Notes: a model not told the origin generated them from the letters alone. A DNA stretch of 64,000 bases from Fremontodendron californicum (GCA_030761205.1 JAULJL010000028.1:13746001-13810000); one strand, 5' to 3'; positions 22,469-35,831 are shown, counted from the first letter of the stretch. Program-made: numbers and translations.

Positions 22469-25122
22469 TGTCACATCCCAAGTCCGAGAGTGTGACCGGC
22501 CAGAGACAAGTATATGCCCTTGTCTCCGAAACCTTAACCATTCATCTACCTAACGAAATTTCGACATGACCCCGCCCAATATGGGGGGGTTACCGAACTT
22601 GTAAAACATGTATAATAATAATAACAACAATAATAACACATGACATCTCGGTTAGGACACCTCCAACTAGGGAGTAACCGAGATGCCCCGCAGCAGACGT
22701 GCAAGGTGAACCATAATGTACATATATATACAATGCCAAAAATGTAAATAACAATCTCGGTCTCTAACTAGGTAACTGCATGACAAATATACAACATATT
22801 TAGACAACAATATATGACATCTCTAGCTAACGGTGCACGGCTCCTCCATCAAGCAACGGATCACCTCGTCGAAACGGTATATCATGCTCACCGACTATTA
22901 GTCACGAGCAAGATGGTGGGGTGGATGAGGGACCGGGTCGATCAGTATCTAAAAAAGAAAAATAACTAAAAGGGTGAGTCACCAGGACTCAGTGAGCAAA
23001 CGCAGAACTAGTAAAATCTATGGAAAAGACTCGTAAGTCATATTAACTAATATCACCTTGATGTTCCTATCCAACATCACAAATAACTATAACATCCGGT
23101 AGGGTTCGTAGACTCCTACAAACCGGTAGGGCTCGAAAGCTCCTACAAAACCGATACGGCACAATGGTAGCCTACGAATCCGGTAGTGCACAATGGGAGC
23201 CTACAAATCCGATAGGGCACAATAGTAGCCTACAAATTCAAGCATAGCTTAACATTACAGTAAACATACAGCACATAACATTTAAATAAGCATACAAGTA
23301 AAGAAACAATGTGGCACCATAAAGTCGACCACTCATGTGTTAATTCCGGATTATTACATAATCATTACTTGTCCATTCCTTGTACCTATTTCTCACGTCT
23401 TTATGAGAATTCGATACCATAAGGTAGTTCTATGTCATGCACACTACTATTTACCAACTCAAGTGCATTATAATCCATCACCGATACATTCATTCAATCA
23501 CAGTCAATATGTCGTAACATAATCTAACGATCCTACTTCTGTCGCTACACGTTTACTCACAGTGCGCTAAGCGGGAGAAATTGAATCCTTGTGCTCCGGA
23601 GTTCTTCCAACCATGGACTCAGCTAATCCGCGCTCCTAGTAGATTAGCAATAATTTTATAAATATTTTATAATTTAGAAACATTCACACTATCCAAATTG
23701 TAGCTAATTATTTACTATCCAAAATTTTGCAGCTTAGCTATTTAAGCATTATAATATTTACACCTAGCTTGGGTGGAAATCCGGAGCAACGATCAACTGG
23801 AAAGTTGCTCCCCCGAGCCTAACAAAGCCAATAGTGGCCTCGGATGGTGGTGGAAGTGGCGGCACAATGTGGTTGGCCACCATGCTGTGTTCGGCCAAGC
23901 TTGTATTTCCATCTTCAAGACACTTTTCAATCAACCAACCCCAAATAATGGATGTAGAGGTTGATTTAGGACCACCCATGGTGGTGGCTATGTTGGAAAC
24001 CACCTAAGGCAAAATGGTCATAAAGAGTAACACATAGTTTCTTTTGGTTGCTTGAAAAACAAATACCAAATAAGTGATCCTCACCTTCTAGATAGTAAGA
24101 ATATGTATTTTGTTGGCTTGGTGATGAGTAGAAATCAAGAGATCAAGCTTGCTAAGCTTTTGGCTATGGAGTTTTCTCACTTGGTAAGGTTTCTCAAGGT
24201 TAATGATGAAACAAACCCTTAATGCCTAAGAAGAATGAGTCTCACGGTTAATAAGGGGTTTATGTCATGCATTTTATAGCCATTTTCCAAGCCAAATGAC
24301 AAAAAACCCTACTTTTTGTCTTTTAGTGCCTAAGCGGGCCCACATGAAATTTTTAAGTTCGGAAGCTCATTTTTCACTTTTCTTGACATGGATATGTTTC
24401 AAACATCATTTTACACTAGTACGCAAGTTTTCATAACTTTTCGATATCTCGAGCATCAAATCCGGGCCCCGGACTGTTTACGGGTCAACATTTTGATTTT
24501 TTTTGGTTTTAGCTCCGATTCTCATTCTAATTTCACCAATAGCATTCTAACATCATTTTATGTCTGTATGAATCCATTTATTCACTTAAAACCTTTTTCG
24601 GACCTTCCCGTGATCAGTTTCGATTTTTCACTCTTTTAAGCTAATTAAGGGCGTACATGATTTCCACTTAATTTTTGAGTTTTAAAAAAATGTAAAATTT
24701 TCAATATAAGCATCATATTTAGATCCTCTGTGATCATGGAGTCTATTGGTACCATATTCGAACCAAAAATAAAATTTTGGGTAAAATGACCAAAATACCC
24801 CTGGTTCATATTTTATCGGTTTTGTGCCGATTAGATTTTCCAATAATCCTGATCAGTAATATATCACATTTTAACACTATGTGAAGTTAAAATACCAAAT
24901 TTTATGAGCTTTACGTTATTTCGATTTTGATTCCTGACTCGTGGTCAATTTAAGGCTAAATCTCTCAAATAGCCGATTAAACCCCTTATTGTAAAAATTA
25001 TTAATATAATTATAAGACCAGATGGTAGTGTGCTTTGTCTACAAGCATACATAAACTTGATCCACCGTCTATGAATCATTTAAAGAGACCAGAGTCAATT
25101 TCTGTCTTATGAGGGTCTTACA
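22469..25122 (-). repeat. 3' LTR of the Tekay element
   Basis: 2654 bp. It aligns with 30050-32734 throughout with several percent divergence. Near 23094-23240 it holds tandem units of about 30-38 bp based on CCGGTAGGGCACAATGG and TAGCCTACAAAT; the partner LTR has one or two more units (30673-30845). Confidence 0.92.
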
Positions 25123-25137
25123 ATTCTCCCCTCTTAA
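25123..25137 (-). other. Polypurine tract of the Tekay element
   Basis: The minus strand reads AAGAGGGGAGAAT directly before the 3' LTR start TGTAAGACC. Confidence 0.85.
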
Positions 25138-25203
25138 TAAAATTAGTCCTCGAATTTTCCTAATTGTGAAATTATTTAATAATTCATTTAAAGAGTTACG
25201 TAC

Positions 25204-26599
25204 CTACTTTCGAAATAACTGGGGGTACTGTTTCCTCATGACTCTTTCAAGTTCCCATGTAACTTCCTTTTTTCCATGATGATTCCATACAACCTTCACC
25301 GAAGGAATCTCCTACTATGGCTATGGGTTCTTCTACATATGACATGCGGGGGTCTACCTCTACCACTTGCGGTTGCAACACATGGGACTCATCAGGGAGG
25401 TATTTTCGAAGCATCGACACATGAAATACCAGGTGTACAGTGGCTAACTTGGGAGGAAGGGCCAACTCATATGCTACTGCCCCATGTCGTCGAAGTATCT
25501 TAAACGGTCCAATGTACCTTGGACTCCGCTTTCCTCTCTTGTCGAATCTCATGACACCCTTAAACGGAGACACTTTCAAGAACACATGATCCCCCATATC
25601 AAACTCTAATTCCCGACATCTATTATCAGCATAAGACTTTTGCTGACTTTGTGCCGCTCGTATTTTGTCATGGATCAACTCCACATTTCTCAATGCTTCT
25701 TGAACCATATCTAGACCTAACAATGGACGATCAGCCACCTCGAACTATCCCACTGGAGATCTACATTTTTAGCAAAACAATGCTTCATATGGTGCCATTT
25801 GTATGTACTCTGATAACTGTTATTAATTGCGAACTCAATCAAAGACAAGTGTTGATCCCAGCTACCCTCAAAATCTAAAACACATGCCCGTAGCATATCC
25901 TCCAAAGTCTAGATGGTCCTCTCAGACTGACCATGGATTTGGGGATGAAACACGGTACTGAACCTCAACTGAGTACCAGTGCTCTCTGGAATGATTCCCA
26001 AAACCTCGATGTGAACTGTGTACCTTTATTTGACACAAGAGAAATAGGAACTCCATGCAAAGGCACTATCCGGTTCAAATATAGTCTAGCATACTGGACT
26101 GCCGTATATGTAGTGCGCACTGGCAAGGAACGTGTGGACTTGGTCAATCTATCGACAATCATCCATACCGAGTCGAATCCTTTGGTTGAATTAGGCAACC
26201 CCATGACAAAATCCATCGTAACCTTATCCTATTTCCATTCAGGGACATCCAAACTCTGAAGTGTACCTGGCGGTTTCTGATGTTCGGCCTTAACCTGTTG
26301 GCATACCAAGCATCTAGCCACAAAGTTTGATATGTCCTTCTTCATGCCTTCCCACCAATTATGTGCTCGTAGATTATGATACATCTTGGTGGAACCAGGA
26401 TGCATAGTGTAGGATGAGCTATGAGCTACCTCGAGGAGTCTATGTCGAATATTTCCTGCCAACGGTACCACGAGGCGATCATGTAACCATAAGGTTCCAT
26501 CATCATCTATACGAAACTCCTCGCACAATCCTTGTCCAACTTGGGCTTTCTTTCCTATGCAAAAATCATCATCATGTTGCAACCCTTTCACCTTTTTTC
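25204..26599 (-). pseudogene. Integrase with C-terminal chromodomain, Tekay element
   Basis: The zinc-binding part (HPGSTKMYHNLR...CLVCQQ) is at 26591-26229. The core (MDFVMGLPNST, MIVDRLTKS) follows at 26216-25965; the second catalytic block reads SNKGTQFTS where SDRGTQF is usual, so the catalytic Asp is Asn. Stops and frame changes separate this from 25905-25717 and from 25738-25247 (GPFKILRR, VHLVFHVSMLRKYLPDE). Beyond EEPIAI a frameshift leads into a chromodomain (VKVVWNHHGKKEVTWE) ending at TAG 25204. Chromodomains bind modified histones and guide insertion into heterochromatin. Confidence 0.9.
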
Positions 26600-27249
26600 A
26601 CTAATCATGACCGTACTTGCACATGGGCTAACATCTCCCCCTAGTCGGTAACACTAAGTACTACACTATCATTAAGGCAATTCCTCACTTCCCGGACCAT
26701 ATGTCTCCTCTGTACTGCTATATGGGCTAAGATACCCATGGACTTCCTACTCAAGGCTTTCATGACAACATTGGCCTTGCCGGGATGATAAAGGATGGTA
26801 CAATCATAATCCTTGAGTAATTCCAACCACCTCCTCTGTCTCAAATTCAGTTCCCACTGATCAAATATATACTTGAGACTCTTGTGGTCTGTATAAATCT
26901 CGCATGATCGGCCATACAAATAGTGTCGCCATATCTTTAATGCGAAAATAATGGCTGCCAGTTCCAAGTCATACGTGAGGTAATTCAGCTCATGCCATTT
27001 CAACTGTCTCGATGCATAGGCAATAACCCTGTTCTTCTGCATCAATACGCAGCCCAAACCTATGCAAAAAGCATCACAATACACCACAAAGCCATCTGTC
27101 TCATTTGGGAATGCTAACACTGGTGCTGAAGTCAAGAGCTCCTTAAGTTCAGTAAAGCTCTTTTCGCACTCATCTGACCAAACAAACTTAACATTCTTCT
27201 CTGTTAACCTGGTTAGTGGTGCGGCTATCCTCGAGAAGTTCTCCACGAA
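26600..27249 (-). pseudogene. RNase H of the Tekay element
   Basis: The frame 27246-26641 begins FSRIAAPLTRLT and holds VYCDAFCIGLGCVLMQ (SDAS.GLG in relatives, so the serine next to the first Asp is Cys), LELAAIIFALKIWRHYL (Glu), IYTDHKSLKYI (Asp) and VVMKALSRK, where the usual ADALSR aspartate is replaced by Lys. It would degrade RNA in RNA-DNA hybrids; the altered last acidic residue suggests loss of function. Confidence 0.9.
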
Positions 27250-28808
27250 CCTCCTATAATATCCACCTAACCCTAAGAAACTCCTGATCTCTTGTTACTA
27301 TAGTCGGCATCTCCTAGTCTCGTACTGCCTCAATCTTTATGGGATCCACAGAAATACCTTCCCTCGAAACTATATGGCCAAGAAAGCTCACACTCAATAG
27401 CCAAAACTCACACTTGGAGAACTTGGCAAACAGTTTGTGTGCTTGAAGAGTCTCGAGGACTATACGGTTCCTCCTCGCCTCGCGAATACACCAAGATATC
27501 ATCGATGAACATAATCACAAACTGGTCAAGGAAGGGTTTGAACACCCTGTTCATCAAATCCATGAACGATGCCGGTGCATTGATCAGTCCAAACGGCACG
27601 ATCGAAAACTCATAATGTCCATATCGAGTGCAAAAGATCATTTTGGGAATATCTTCCCTCCTGATGCGAAGTTGATGGTACCTCGATCTAAGATCTATCT
27701 TATAAAAGCACTGAGCTCCCTGCAGCTGATCGAATAAATAATCGATCCTAGGTGACGGATACTTATTCTTCGTCGTCACCTTATTCAGCTGCATGTAATC
27801 AATACACCATCGTAACGATCCATCCTTCTTCTTAACAAATAAAACCAGAGCACCCCAAGGAGAAGTACTCCGGCATATAAAGCTCTTATCAAGAAGATCC
27901 TGCATCTGAACCTTTAGTTCCCTTAGCTCCGACGGAGCCATACGGTAAGGAGGAATGGATATCGACTGTGTTCCCAGGGGTACATCTATGCAAAACTCAA
28001 TCTCCATATCCGGTGGAAGTCCTGGCAATTCCTCGAGAAAAACATCAGGGAAATCCTCTACCACGAGAATCCCTCTCAAATCTTGAGACTTCATCTCAGC
28101 ATCATATACATACGCCAAGAATCCTTGGCAACCCTTCGCTAATAGTTTCTCGGCACTAATTACCGAGATCAAGTGAGGCGAAGTCGTTCTACGATCTCCT
28201 TGATACCTCAAGACATGTTTACCCGGTATTTTCAACACTACCACCTTCTCGTGGTAATCCAATACCGCATGGTGGGCAGACAACCAATCCATGCCCAAAA
28301 TCACATCAAACTCAAGTATATCTAGCTCAATTAGATCTACCAAAAATATCTCACCCTCGATCCGTATTTCGCATCCTTTCAACATTTTGTTCACATGGTA
28401 AACCTCCCTTACCGGAGTAAGCACTATCAACGGATCATTTAACATATCATAACTCATGTTCAAACACGAAGAAAAGGAAAGGGATATAAAGGAATGCGTA
28501 GCACCCGAATCAAATAATACTATAGCCTGCTTGGAACAAATATCTAACGTACCTGTCACGACGGCATTCGACGCGTGCGCGTCCTGAGGATTCAGTACAA
28601 ATGTCCTGGCTTGTCCTTGACCCTCTGTAGTCTGTCCTCTACCCCCCATAGTCTGTCCCCTACCTCCAGACTGTGTACCTCTGCTTGTTGTGCCTCTGTC
28701 CACTGACTGGGCCACTGATCCAGTAGTAACAGCTGATTTAAAAACTAGAGGCGGTGTAACTGTAGTGTACGTGGGTTGAGAAAAATTCAGCGGATAGTCT
28801 TTCTTCAT
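27250..28808 (-). pseudogene. Protease and reverse transcriptase of the Tekay element
   Basis: The 28808-27408 frame carries the protease active site VLFDSGATHSFIS (about 28530-28490) and FDVILGMDWL. The RT follows: LPPDMEIEFCIDV, PYRMAPSELRELK, VKKKDGSLRWCIDY, VPFGLINAPASF and the catalytic MFIDDILVYS (about 27500). At about 27480 the frame shifts; the next 60 codons (KFSKCEFWLLSVSFLGHIVS) lie in another frame (27502-27314). The frame is unusually long for a decayed copy, so inactivation of this part may be relatively recent. Confidence 0.92.
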
Positions 28809-29908
28809 ATGCCCCGACTGACCGCATCTGAAATAAGTACCAGGCCTTCCGCATCATCCAAAATATGGAGAACCACAACTCTGACAATGCAGAGCTCCTG
28901 ATCTCCCAGTATTACTTGATGACTGGGTAACCGATCTAGTTTGACTGCTCTGTCCCCGGACCACTGTACCAGTACTACTAGGTGCTCCTGATCCGCTTAC
29001 ACCAAACTGCCTAAAACCCTATCTCCTAGTCCTAGCCTTCTTCTGAGGCTCACGATCAACCTGCCTCTTTTTGGCCTGTGCCTCAAATTGTAAGGCTACA
29101 TCAAGAACATCGGAGTACGTAGAGGTCGTTGTCAATGGCATCGCCCTAAATAAGTACTCTCTAAGGTCATTAGCGAATCGCTTGGCCTTCATAGTATCAG
29201 TCATCACCATATGTGGCACATACTTCACTAACTGATTAAACTTTGTATCATAATCCAACACTGACATTTCCTTAGTCTGTTTCAGTAACTCAAACTCTCG
29301 AGCCTTTGCATCCCGTAGTCTCTCATGCATGAATCGTTCAATAAAAGCATTATAAAACTCAGACCATTCTAATAGAGGACTACTCGTTGGTCAACTCCTC
29401 AATAGGGTCTTATACCACTCATAAGCCACCCCCGTCAACTAATAACTAGTCAATTCCACGACTCTAACTGGTGAGCATCTGAGAGCCACACATAACCTAT
29501 CACATACATCCACAAAGTCCTATGGATCTAGATCAAGCTCAATCCTAGAAAATATCGGTGGCTTATTTTGCCGAAACTCATATAATATCACTAAGAGATA
29601 CTGCCCCTGTTGGCAGGCTGTTGTCTCTCAAGGGGATTCTTTAGCCGTGGAGGACCTGGAGGAGCTTGGTCCCGTCTCTGCTGCCTCTGATCTACTAGTA
29701 GATCTATCAGGGTCCTAACCTTCTGACGTATCTCACCAATCTCAGTAGCCAACTGTTCTACCCTATCATCTGTTGTTGACCCCTTAGCAGATCTAGCAGT
29801 CTGGTCTTGTTCTCCAGGTACGAGATTCAGACGTCTCGTCGAGACCTGATCGGGAACCCCATGTGGTTGTTCCCTTTGCTTACCCCGTATTCTTAGCACC
29901 AGGGGCAT
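28809..29908 (-). pseudogene. gag of the Tekay element
   Basis: The likely start is MPLVLRIRGK at 29908. A Pro/Gln-rich N-terminal part (to about 29591) is followed by frame breaks, then the gag core (LLKQTKEMSVLDYDTKFNQL, LREYLFRAMPL; 29330-29019). Near 28810-28880 the zinc-knuckle region reads YFRCGQSGHMKKDY: the first and last cysteines have both become tyrosine, each consistent with one G-to-A change. A stop lies between the two cysteine motifs. The protein would bind and package element RNA but is clearly broken. Confidence 0.85.
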
Positions 29909-30033
29909 ATTAACCAGAGAAAGAAATTTAATCATTAGGTACCCTCATTTATCAAACCCCGAACTATCATCTATAATCGACAAGTGATCCATTACAAGAT
30001 GGACATGTGTATAGTCACCGAACTCTAGACAAT

Positions 30034-30045
30034 GCTCTGATACCA
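30034..30045 (-). other. Primer binding site, initiator tRNA-Met
   Basis: On the minus strand TGGTATCAGAGC begins four bases after the 5' LTR end. It is complementary to the 3' end of initiator tRNA-Met. Confidence 0.94.
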
Positions 30046-30049
30046 ACTT

Positions 30050-32734
30050 TGTCACATCCCAAGTTCGGGAGTGTGACCGGCCAGAGACAAGTATATGCCC
30101 TTGTCTTCGAAGCCTTAACCATTCATCTACCTAACAAAATTTTGGCATGACCCCGCCCAATATAGGGGATTACCGAACCTGCAAAACATGCATAATAATA
30201 ATAACAACAATAATAACACATGACATCCTGGTTAGGACACCTCCAACAAGAGAGTAACCGAGATGCCCTGCAGTAGACGCACAAGGTCAACCATAATGTA
30301 CATATATATACAATGCAAAAAATGTAAACAAAAATCTCGGTCTCTGACTGGATAACTGCATGACACATAATACAACATATTTAGATAATAATATATGACA
30401 TCCCTAGGTGACTGTGCACGGCTCCTCCATCAAGCAACAGATCACCTCGTCTAAACGGTATATCATGCTCACCGACTATCGATCACCAGCAAGCTGGTGG
30501 GGTGGATGAGGGATCGGGTCGATCAGTATCTGAAAAAGAAAAATAACTAAAAGGGTGAGTCATAAGGACCCAGTGAGCAAACGCATAATTAGTAAAGTCT
30601 ATGGAAAAGACTCGCAAGTCATATTAACTAATATCACCCTGATGTTCCTATCCAACATCACAAATAACTATAACATCCGGTAGGGTCTGTAGACTTCTAC
30701 AAACCGGTAGGGCTCGAAAGCTCCTACAAAACCGGTAGGGCACAATGGCAGCCTACAAATCCGGTAGGGAACAATGGTAGCCTACAAATCCGGTAGGTCA
30801 TATGGCAGCCTGCAAATCCGGTAAGGCACAATGGCAGCCTATAAATTCAAGCATAGCTTAACATTACAGTAAACATACAGCACATAACATTTAAATAAGC
30901 ATACAAGTAAGGAAACAATATGGCACCATAAAGTCGACCACTCATGCGTCAATCCCGGATTATTACATAATCATTACTTGTCCATTCCTTGGACCTTTTT
31001 CTCACATCTTTACGAGAATTCGATACCATAAGGTAGTTATATGTCATGCACACTATTATTTACCAACTCAGGTGCCCATCACCGATACATTCATACAATC
31101 ATAATCAGTATGTCTTAACATAATCTAACGATCCTACATCTATCGCTACACGTTTACTCACAGTGCGCTAAGCGGGAGAAATTAGATCCTCGTGCTCCGG
31201 AGTTCTTCCAACCATGGACTCAGCTAATCCATGCTCCTAGTAGATAAACAATAATTTTATAAATATTTTATAATTTAGAAACATTCACACTATCCAAATC
31301 GTAGCTAATTAGCTACTATCGAAATTTTGCAGATTAGCTATTTAAGCATTACAATATTTACACCTAGTTCAGGTGGAAATCCGGAGCAACGATCCACTAG
31401 AAAGTTTCTCCCCCGAGCCTAAGAAAGCCAATAATGCCTCGGATGGTGGTGGAAGTGGCGGCACAAGTTGGTTGGCCACCATGGTGTATTCGGCCAAGCT
31501 TGGATTTCCATCTCCAAGCCATTTTTTCAATCAACCAATTCCAAATAATGGATGTAGAGGTTGATTTAGGACCACCCATGGTGGTGGTTTAAGGTGGTGG
31601 CTATGTTGGAAACCACCTAAGGCAAAATGGTCATAAAGAGAAACACATAGTTTCTCTTAGTTTCTGGAAAAACTAATTCCAAATAAGTGATCCTCACCTT
31701 TTAGATAGTAAGAATATGTATTTTGTTGTCTTGGTGATGAGTAGAAATCAAGTGATAAAGCTTATTAAGCTTTTGGCTATGGAGTTTTCTCACATGGTTA
31801 GGATTATCTGGTTGAAGATGAAACAAACCCTTAATGCCTAAGGATAATGAGTCTCACGGCTGATAAGGGGTTTAGGGGATGCCAATGGCCATTTTCCAAG
31901 CCAAATGACAAAAAACCCCACTTTTTGTCTTTTAGTGCCTAAGCGGGCCCACATGAAATTTTTACGTTCGAAAGCTCATTTTTCACTTTTATTGACACAG
32001 ATATGTTTCAAATTTCATTTTACACTAGTACTAAAGTTTTTATAATTTTTTGATATCCCGAGCGTCAAATCCGGCCCCGGATTGTTTATGGGTCAACATT
32101 TTGACTTTTTTTTTTTGGTTTTAGCTCTTATTCTCATTCTGATTTCACCAATAGCATTCTAACATCATTTTATGTCTGTATGAATCCATTTATCACTTAA
32201 AACCTTTTTCGGAACTTCCCGCGACCAGTTTCGGTTTTTCACTCTTTTAAGTTAATTAAGGGCGTACCCGATTTTCACTTAATTTTTGAGTTTTAAAAAA
32301 ATGTCAAATTTTCAATCTAAGCATCATATTGAGATCCTCTATGATCATGGAGTCTATTGGTACCATATTCGAACAAAAAATAAAATTTTGGGTAAAATGT
32401 CCAAAATACCTCTAGTTTATATTTTACCGGTTTTTGTGTCGATTAGATTTTCCAATAATCCTGATTAGTAATATATCATATTTTAACACTATGTGAAGTT
32501 AAAATACCAAATTTTACGGGCTTTACGTTGTCCCCATTTCGATTCCTGACTCGTAATCAATTTTAGGCTAAATCTCTCAAATAGCCGATTAAACCCCTTA
32601 TTCTAAAAATTATTAATATAATTATAAGACCAGATGGTAGTGTGCTTTGTCTACAAGCATACATAAACTTGATCCACCGTCTATGAATCATTGAAAGAGA
32701 CCCTAGTCGATCTCTGTCTTACGAGGGTCTTACA
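30050..32734 (-). repeat. 5' LTR of the Tekay element
   Basis: 2685 bp, the transcription-start copy on the minus strand, beginning TGTAAGACCCTC at 32734 and ending GATGTGACA at 30050. The small length difference from its partner is partly the number of CCGGTAGGG units. Confidence 0.92.
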
Positions 32735-33414
32735 ATTTGGATTGGTACAAAATATTGAGAAGCGTTCTCAATGAAATGAAGGTTGCTCACTTGACAAGTC
32801 AAGAAGAACTTATAGAAGTTTCTGGGTTGACTGTGTTTGTGATTGGACTGAATCTTTCTACTGTTAAATCCAATTCCTAGATAATTGATTCAGGATGCGG
32901 TTCACATCTATGTAATGACATAAGGATGTTGAAAGGAAGTAGAACGTTGAACAAAGATAAAGTAGTTCTAAGAGTAGGCAATGGTGCAAAAGTTGCAGCA
33001 TTCGCCGTTGGAACATGTACTTTATCTTTGCCATGTAGCATGAAATTGGAACTGAAAGATTGTTACTTTGTTCCAGTATTGTCTAGAAACATCATTTCAG
33101 TTTTATACCTCACTGTTAATTATGGATTCGAGATAAGAATGAAGGGCAATAGTTGTTCCATCATTCTTAAAGACATTCACTATGGATCGGCAACATTACA
33201 TAATGGATTATATGTTTTGGATCCAGAGATGCCTGTGTTCAATATAAATGTCAAGAAAGCAAGAAAGCATGATCCAAGTAAGACTTACATCTGGCATTGT
33301 AGGCTTGGTCATATCAATGAGACAAGGATTCCAAATTACATAAAAATGGTTATTTGGAACCCTTTGATTATGAATCATATGGGACTTGTGAATGTTGTCT
33401 CCTTGGTAAGATGA

Positions 33415-34143
33415 CCAAGACTCCCTTTACTGGAAAGGGTGAAAGAGTGGTGTTTTATTGGGCTTAATACATTCAGATGTATGTGGGCCACTAAACACAG
33501 CTGCTAGAGGTAATTACTTATGCTTCATAACCTTTATCGATGATCATTCTAGATATGGTTATGTGTATCTGATGAGATACAAGTCTGAAGATTTTGAAAA
33601 GTTCAAAGAGTTCGAGCTGAAGTAGAGAAACAGACTGGGAAAAATATTCTGGCTCTTAGATTGGATCGAGGAAGAGAATATTTAACCCATTATCTCTTGG
33701 ATCATTTGATGGAAAATAGAATTATGTCACAATGGACTCCACCTGGAACTCCTCACCATAACAAAGTGTCTGAGAGGAGAAATCGAACCTTGTTGGACAT
33801 GGTTTGGTCCATGATGTCTAAGGCTGACCTTCCGATATCCTTTTGGGGATATGCCTTAGAAACTGCAGCTTACCTTCTAAATAGGGTTCCAGGCAAATTG
33901 GTAGATAAGGTACCATATGAGATATGGAATGCCAAGAAGCCATACTTATCTTATCTAAAGATTTGGAGATGTACTGCTTATGTGAAGCAAGTACCATCTG
34001 ATAAGCTGGAAGCTAGATCAGAAAAATATAAGTTTGTGAGATATCCTAAAGAGACCATGGGATATTACTTTTACAGTCCTACTGCTCAAAAGGTGTTTGT
34101 GTCAAAACACACTGCTTTTCTAGAGAAAGAGTTTCTACTATAA
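33415..34143 (+). pseudogene. Integrase of the copia element
   Basis: Frameshifted pieces cover the integrase. LIHSDVCGPL-type sequence lies near 33465-33495 and a TFIDDHSRYGYVYL block near 33530-33570. From 33661 a frame reads LDRGREYLTHYL, then MSQWTPPGTPHHNKVSERRN with the catalytic Glu region. The end of the frame is the linker before RT. A frame change near 33400-33480 and a stop near 33622 inactivate it. Confidence 0.85.
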
Positions 34144-35811
34144 GGATTCAGTGGGAGTAAAGTAGATCTTGAAGAAGTTCAAGAATCACAACCTAACATT
34201 CCCTCGAAACCTAAGCCATTGGTCGAGGCATTGGATGCTCGGACTAATGCTCAAGAAACACAAGTACTCCGAAGGTCTAGTAGGGAGAGGCAAACTCCAA
34301 TAATGGCTAGAAGCCATGAAATCCAAATAGATGCCATAGAAGTTAACCAAGTTTGGTCTTTAGTTGATCTACATCAAGGGATAAAACCCATAGGGTGTAA
34401 ATGGGTCTACAAGATAAACACAGACATGGATGGCAAAATACAAACGTATAAGGCCAGATTGGTTGCAAAAGGTTATAATCAAGTTGAAGGCATTGATTTT
34501 GAAGAAACCTTTTCATCAGTTGCCATCGGTAAAGTCCATTAGGATTATGCTTGCTATTGCTGCATACCATGATTATGAGATATGGAAGATGGATGTAAAA
34601 ACTGCATTCTTTAACGAGAATTTGGAAGAGGAAGTGTATATGACACAACCTGAAGGTTTTTCATCTAAGGCCACATCCAATAAGGTATGTAAGCTGCAAA
34701 AGTCCATTTATGGACTAAGGCAAGCATCTCGAAGTTGGAACATTAGGTTTGATGAAACAATTAAAGAATTTGGTTTCATTAAGAATCCTGATGAACCATG
34801 TGTTTACATGAAGGTAAACGAACATGCAGTTGTGTTCCTATTGCTATATGTCGACGACATATTGCTCAAAGGAAATGATGTACCCATGCTTCAAACCATC
34901 AAGGTCTGGCTGTCCAAACAATTCTCCATGAAGGATTTGGGAGAAGCACATATTCTGGGAATTAAGATCTATAGAGATAGATCGAAAAGGCTACTTGGAT
35001 TGTCCCAATCCGTTTACATAGACAAGGTGCTAAAGAGGTTTAGCATGGATATCTCCAAAAGAGGTAACTTGCCTATGGTACATGGTGTACAACTCTCGAA
35101 AGAGATGTGTCCTAAAACTTATGAAGAAAAGACACGAATCGATAGGATCCTGTATGCTTCGGTAATAAGATCTATCATGTACGCCATGTTGTGCACAAGA
35201 CCAGATGTATCGTGCACTTTGATGTCACGAGCCGATACCAAAGCAATCCTGGTGAAAGTCACTGGACTGCTGTGAAGAATATCCTCAAGTACTTGAAAAG
35301 AACTAAGGATATTTTCTTGGTCTATGGAGGGGCTGAACTCCAAGTAAGGGGTTATACATATGCTGGATTTCAAACTGATAGGGATGACAGTAAATCGCAG
35401 GGCGATTATGTATTTACCTTAAATGGAGCTGCAGTCAGTTGGAAAAGTTTCAAACAGACTACAACTGCAGATTCAACAACAGAGGCTGAATACATCTCTG
35501 CGTTTGAGGCAGCGAAGGAGGCTGTTTGGATTAAGAAGTTCATAACTGAACATGGTGTGGTTCCAAGCATTGTTGATCCAGTACCACTTTACTGTGATAA
35601 CAGTGGAGCCATAGTGCAAGTTAGGAAACCACGGTCTCATCACAAATCCAAACATGTATTGCGGTAATATCACTTGATTAGAGGTATAATTCAAAGAGGT
35701 GATATAAGTATGGAAAGAGTACCCATATACGATAATATAGCTGATCCTTTCACTAAGGTTCTGCCCCAGTAGAAACACAATCGTCACATGGAAGGACAGG
35801 CTTAAGTACAT
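34144..35811 (+). pseudogene. Reverse transcriptase and RNase H of the copia element
   Basis: RT begins with IKPIGCKWVYKI and YKARLVAKGYNQ (34380-34480). After a frameshift near 34530 it continues with MDVKTAFFNENLEEEVYM, SIYGLRQASRSWN and the catalytic LLLYVDDILL (about 34840-34870). A second frameshift near 35200-35270 leads to RNase H, with DSTTEAEYISAFEAAKEAVW and LYCDNSGAI up to about 35667. A degenerate tail then runs to about 35811. YVDD is retained, but at least two frameshifts break the protein. Confidence 0.9.
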
Positions 35812-35831
35812 GGGCGATTGGCTTTAGTGCT

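Larger units (their letters stand above)
22469..32734 (-). mobile_element. Tekay-type chromovirus (Ty3/gypsy) nested in the copia element
   Basis: The two LTRs (22469-25122 and 30050-32734) share ends TGTAAGACCCTC...GATGTGACA on the minus strand. Next to the right LTR is an initiator tRNA-Met PBS and next to the left LTR a polypurine tract, so the element reads right to left. Gag, protease, RT, RNase H, integrase and a C-terminal chromodomain follow in the order of Tekay/Del chromoviruses. The flanking 5-mers are GTTTG and ATTTG, a TSD with one difference. It inserted just inside the copia gag start. Confidence 0.93.
22409..33414 (+). pseudogene. Copia gag start fused to protease, interrupted by the Tekay element
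   Basis: The likely start is ATG 22409. Twenty codons run to 22468, where the chromovirus is inserted. The same frame resumes at 32740 with a gag-like block (DWYKILRSVL). Only about 35 codons of gag remain before protease sequence, so most of gag, including the zinc knuckle, is deleted. The protease active site is IIDSGCGSHL near 32884-32915, preceded by an in-frame TAG at 32878-32880 where tryptophan is usual. The frame then runs through the protease and the pre-integrase region (TYIWHCRLGHINE) to a stop at 33414. Confidence 0.78.
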
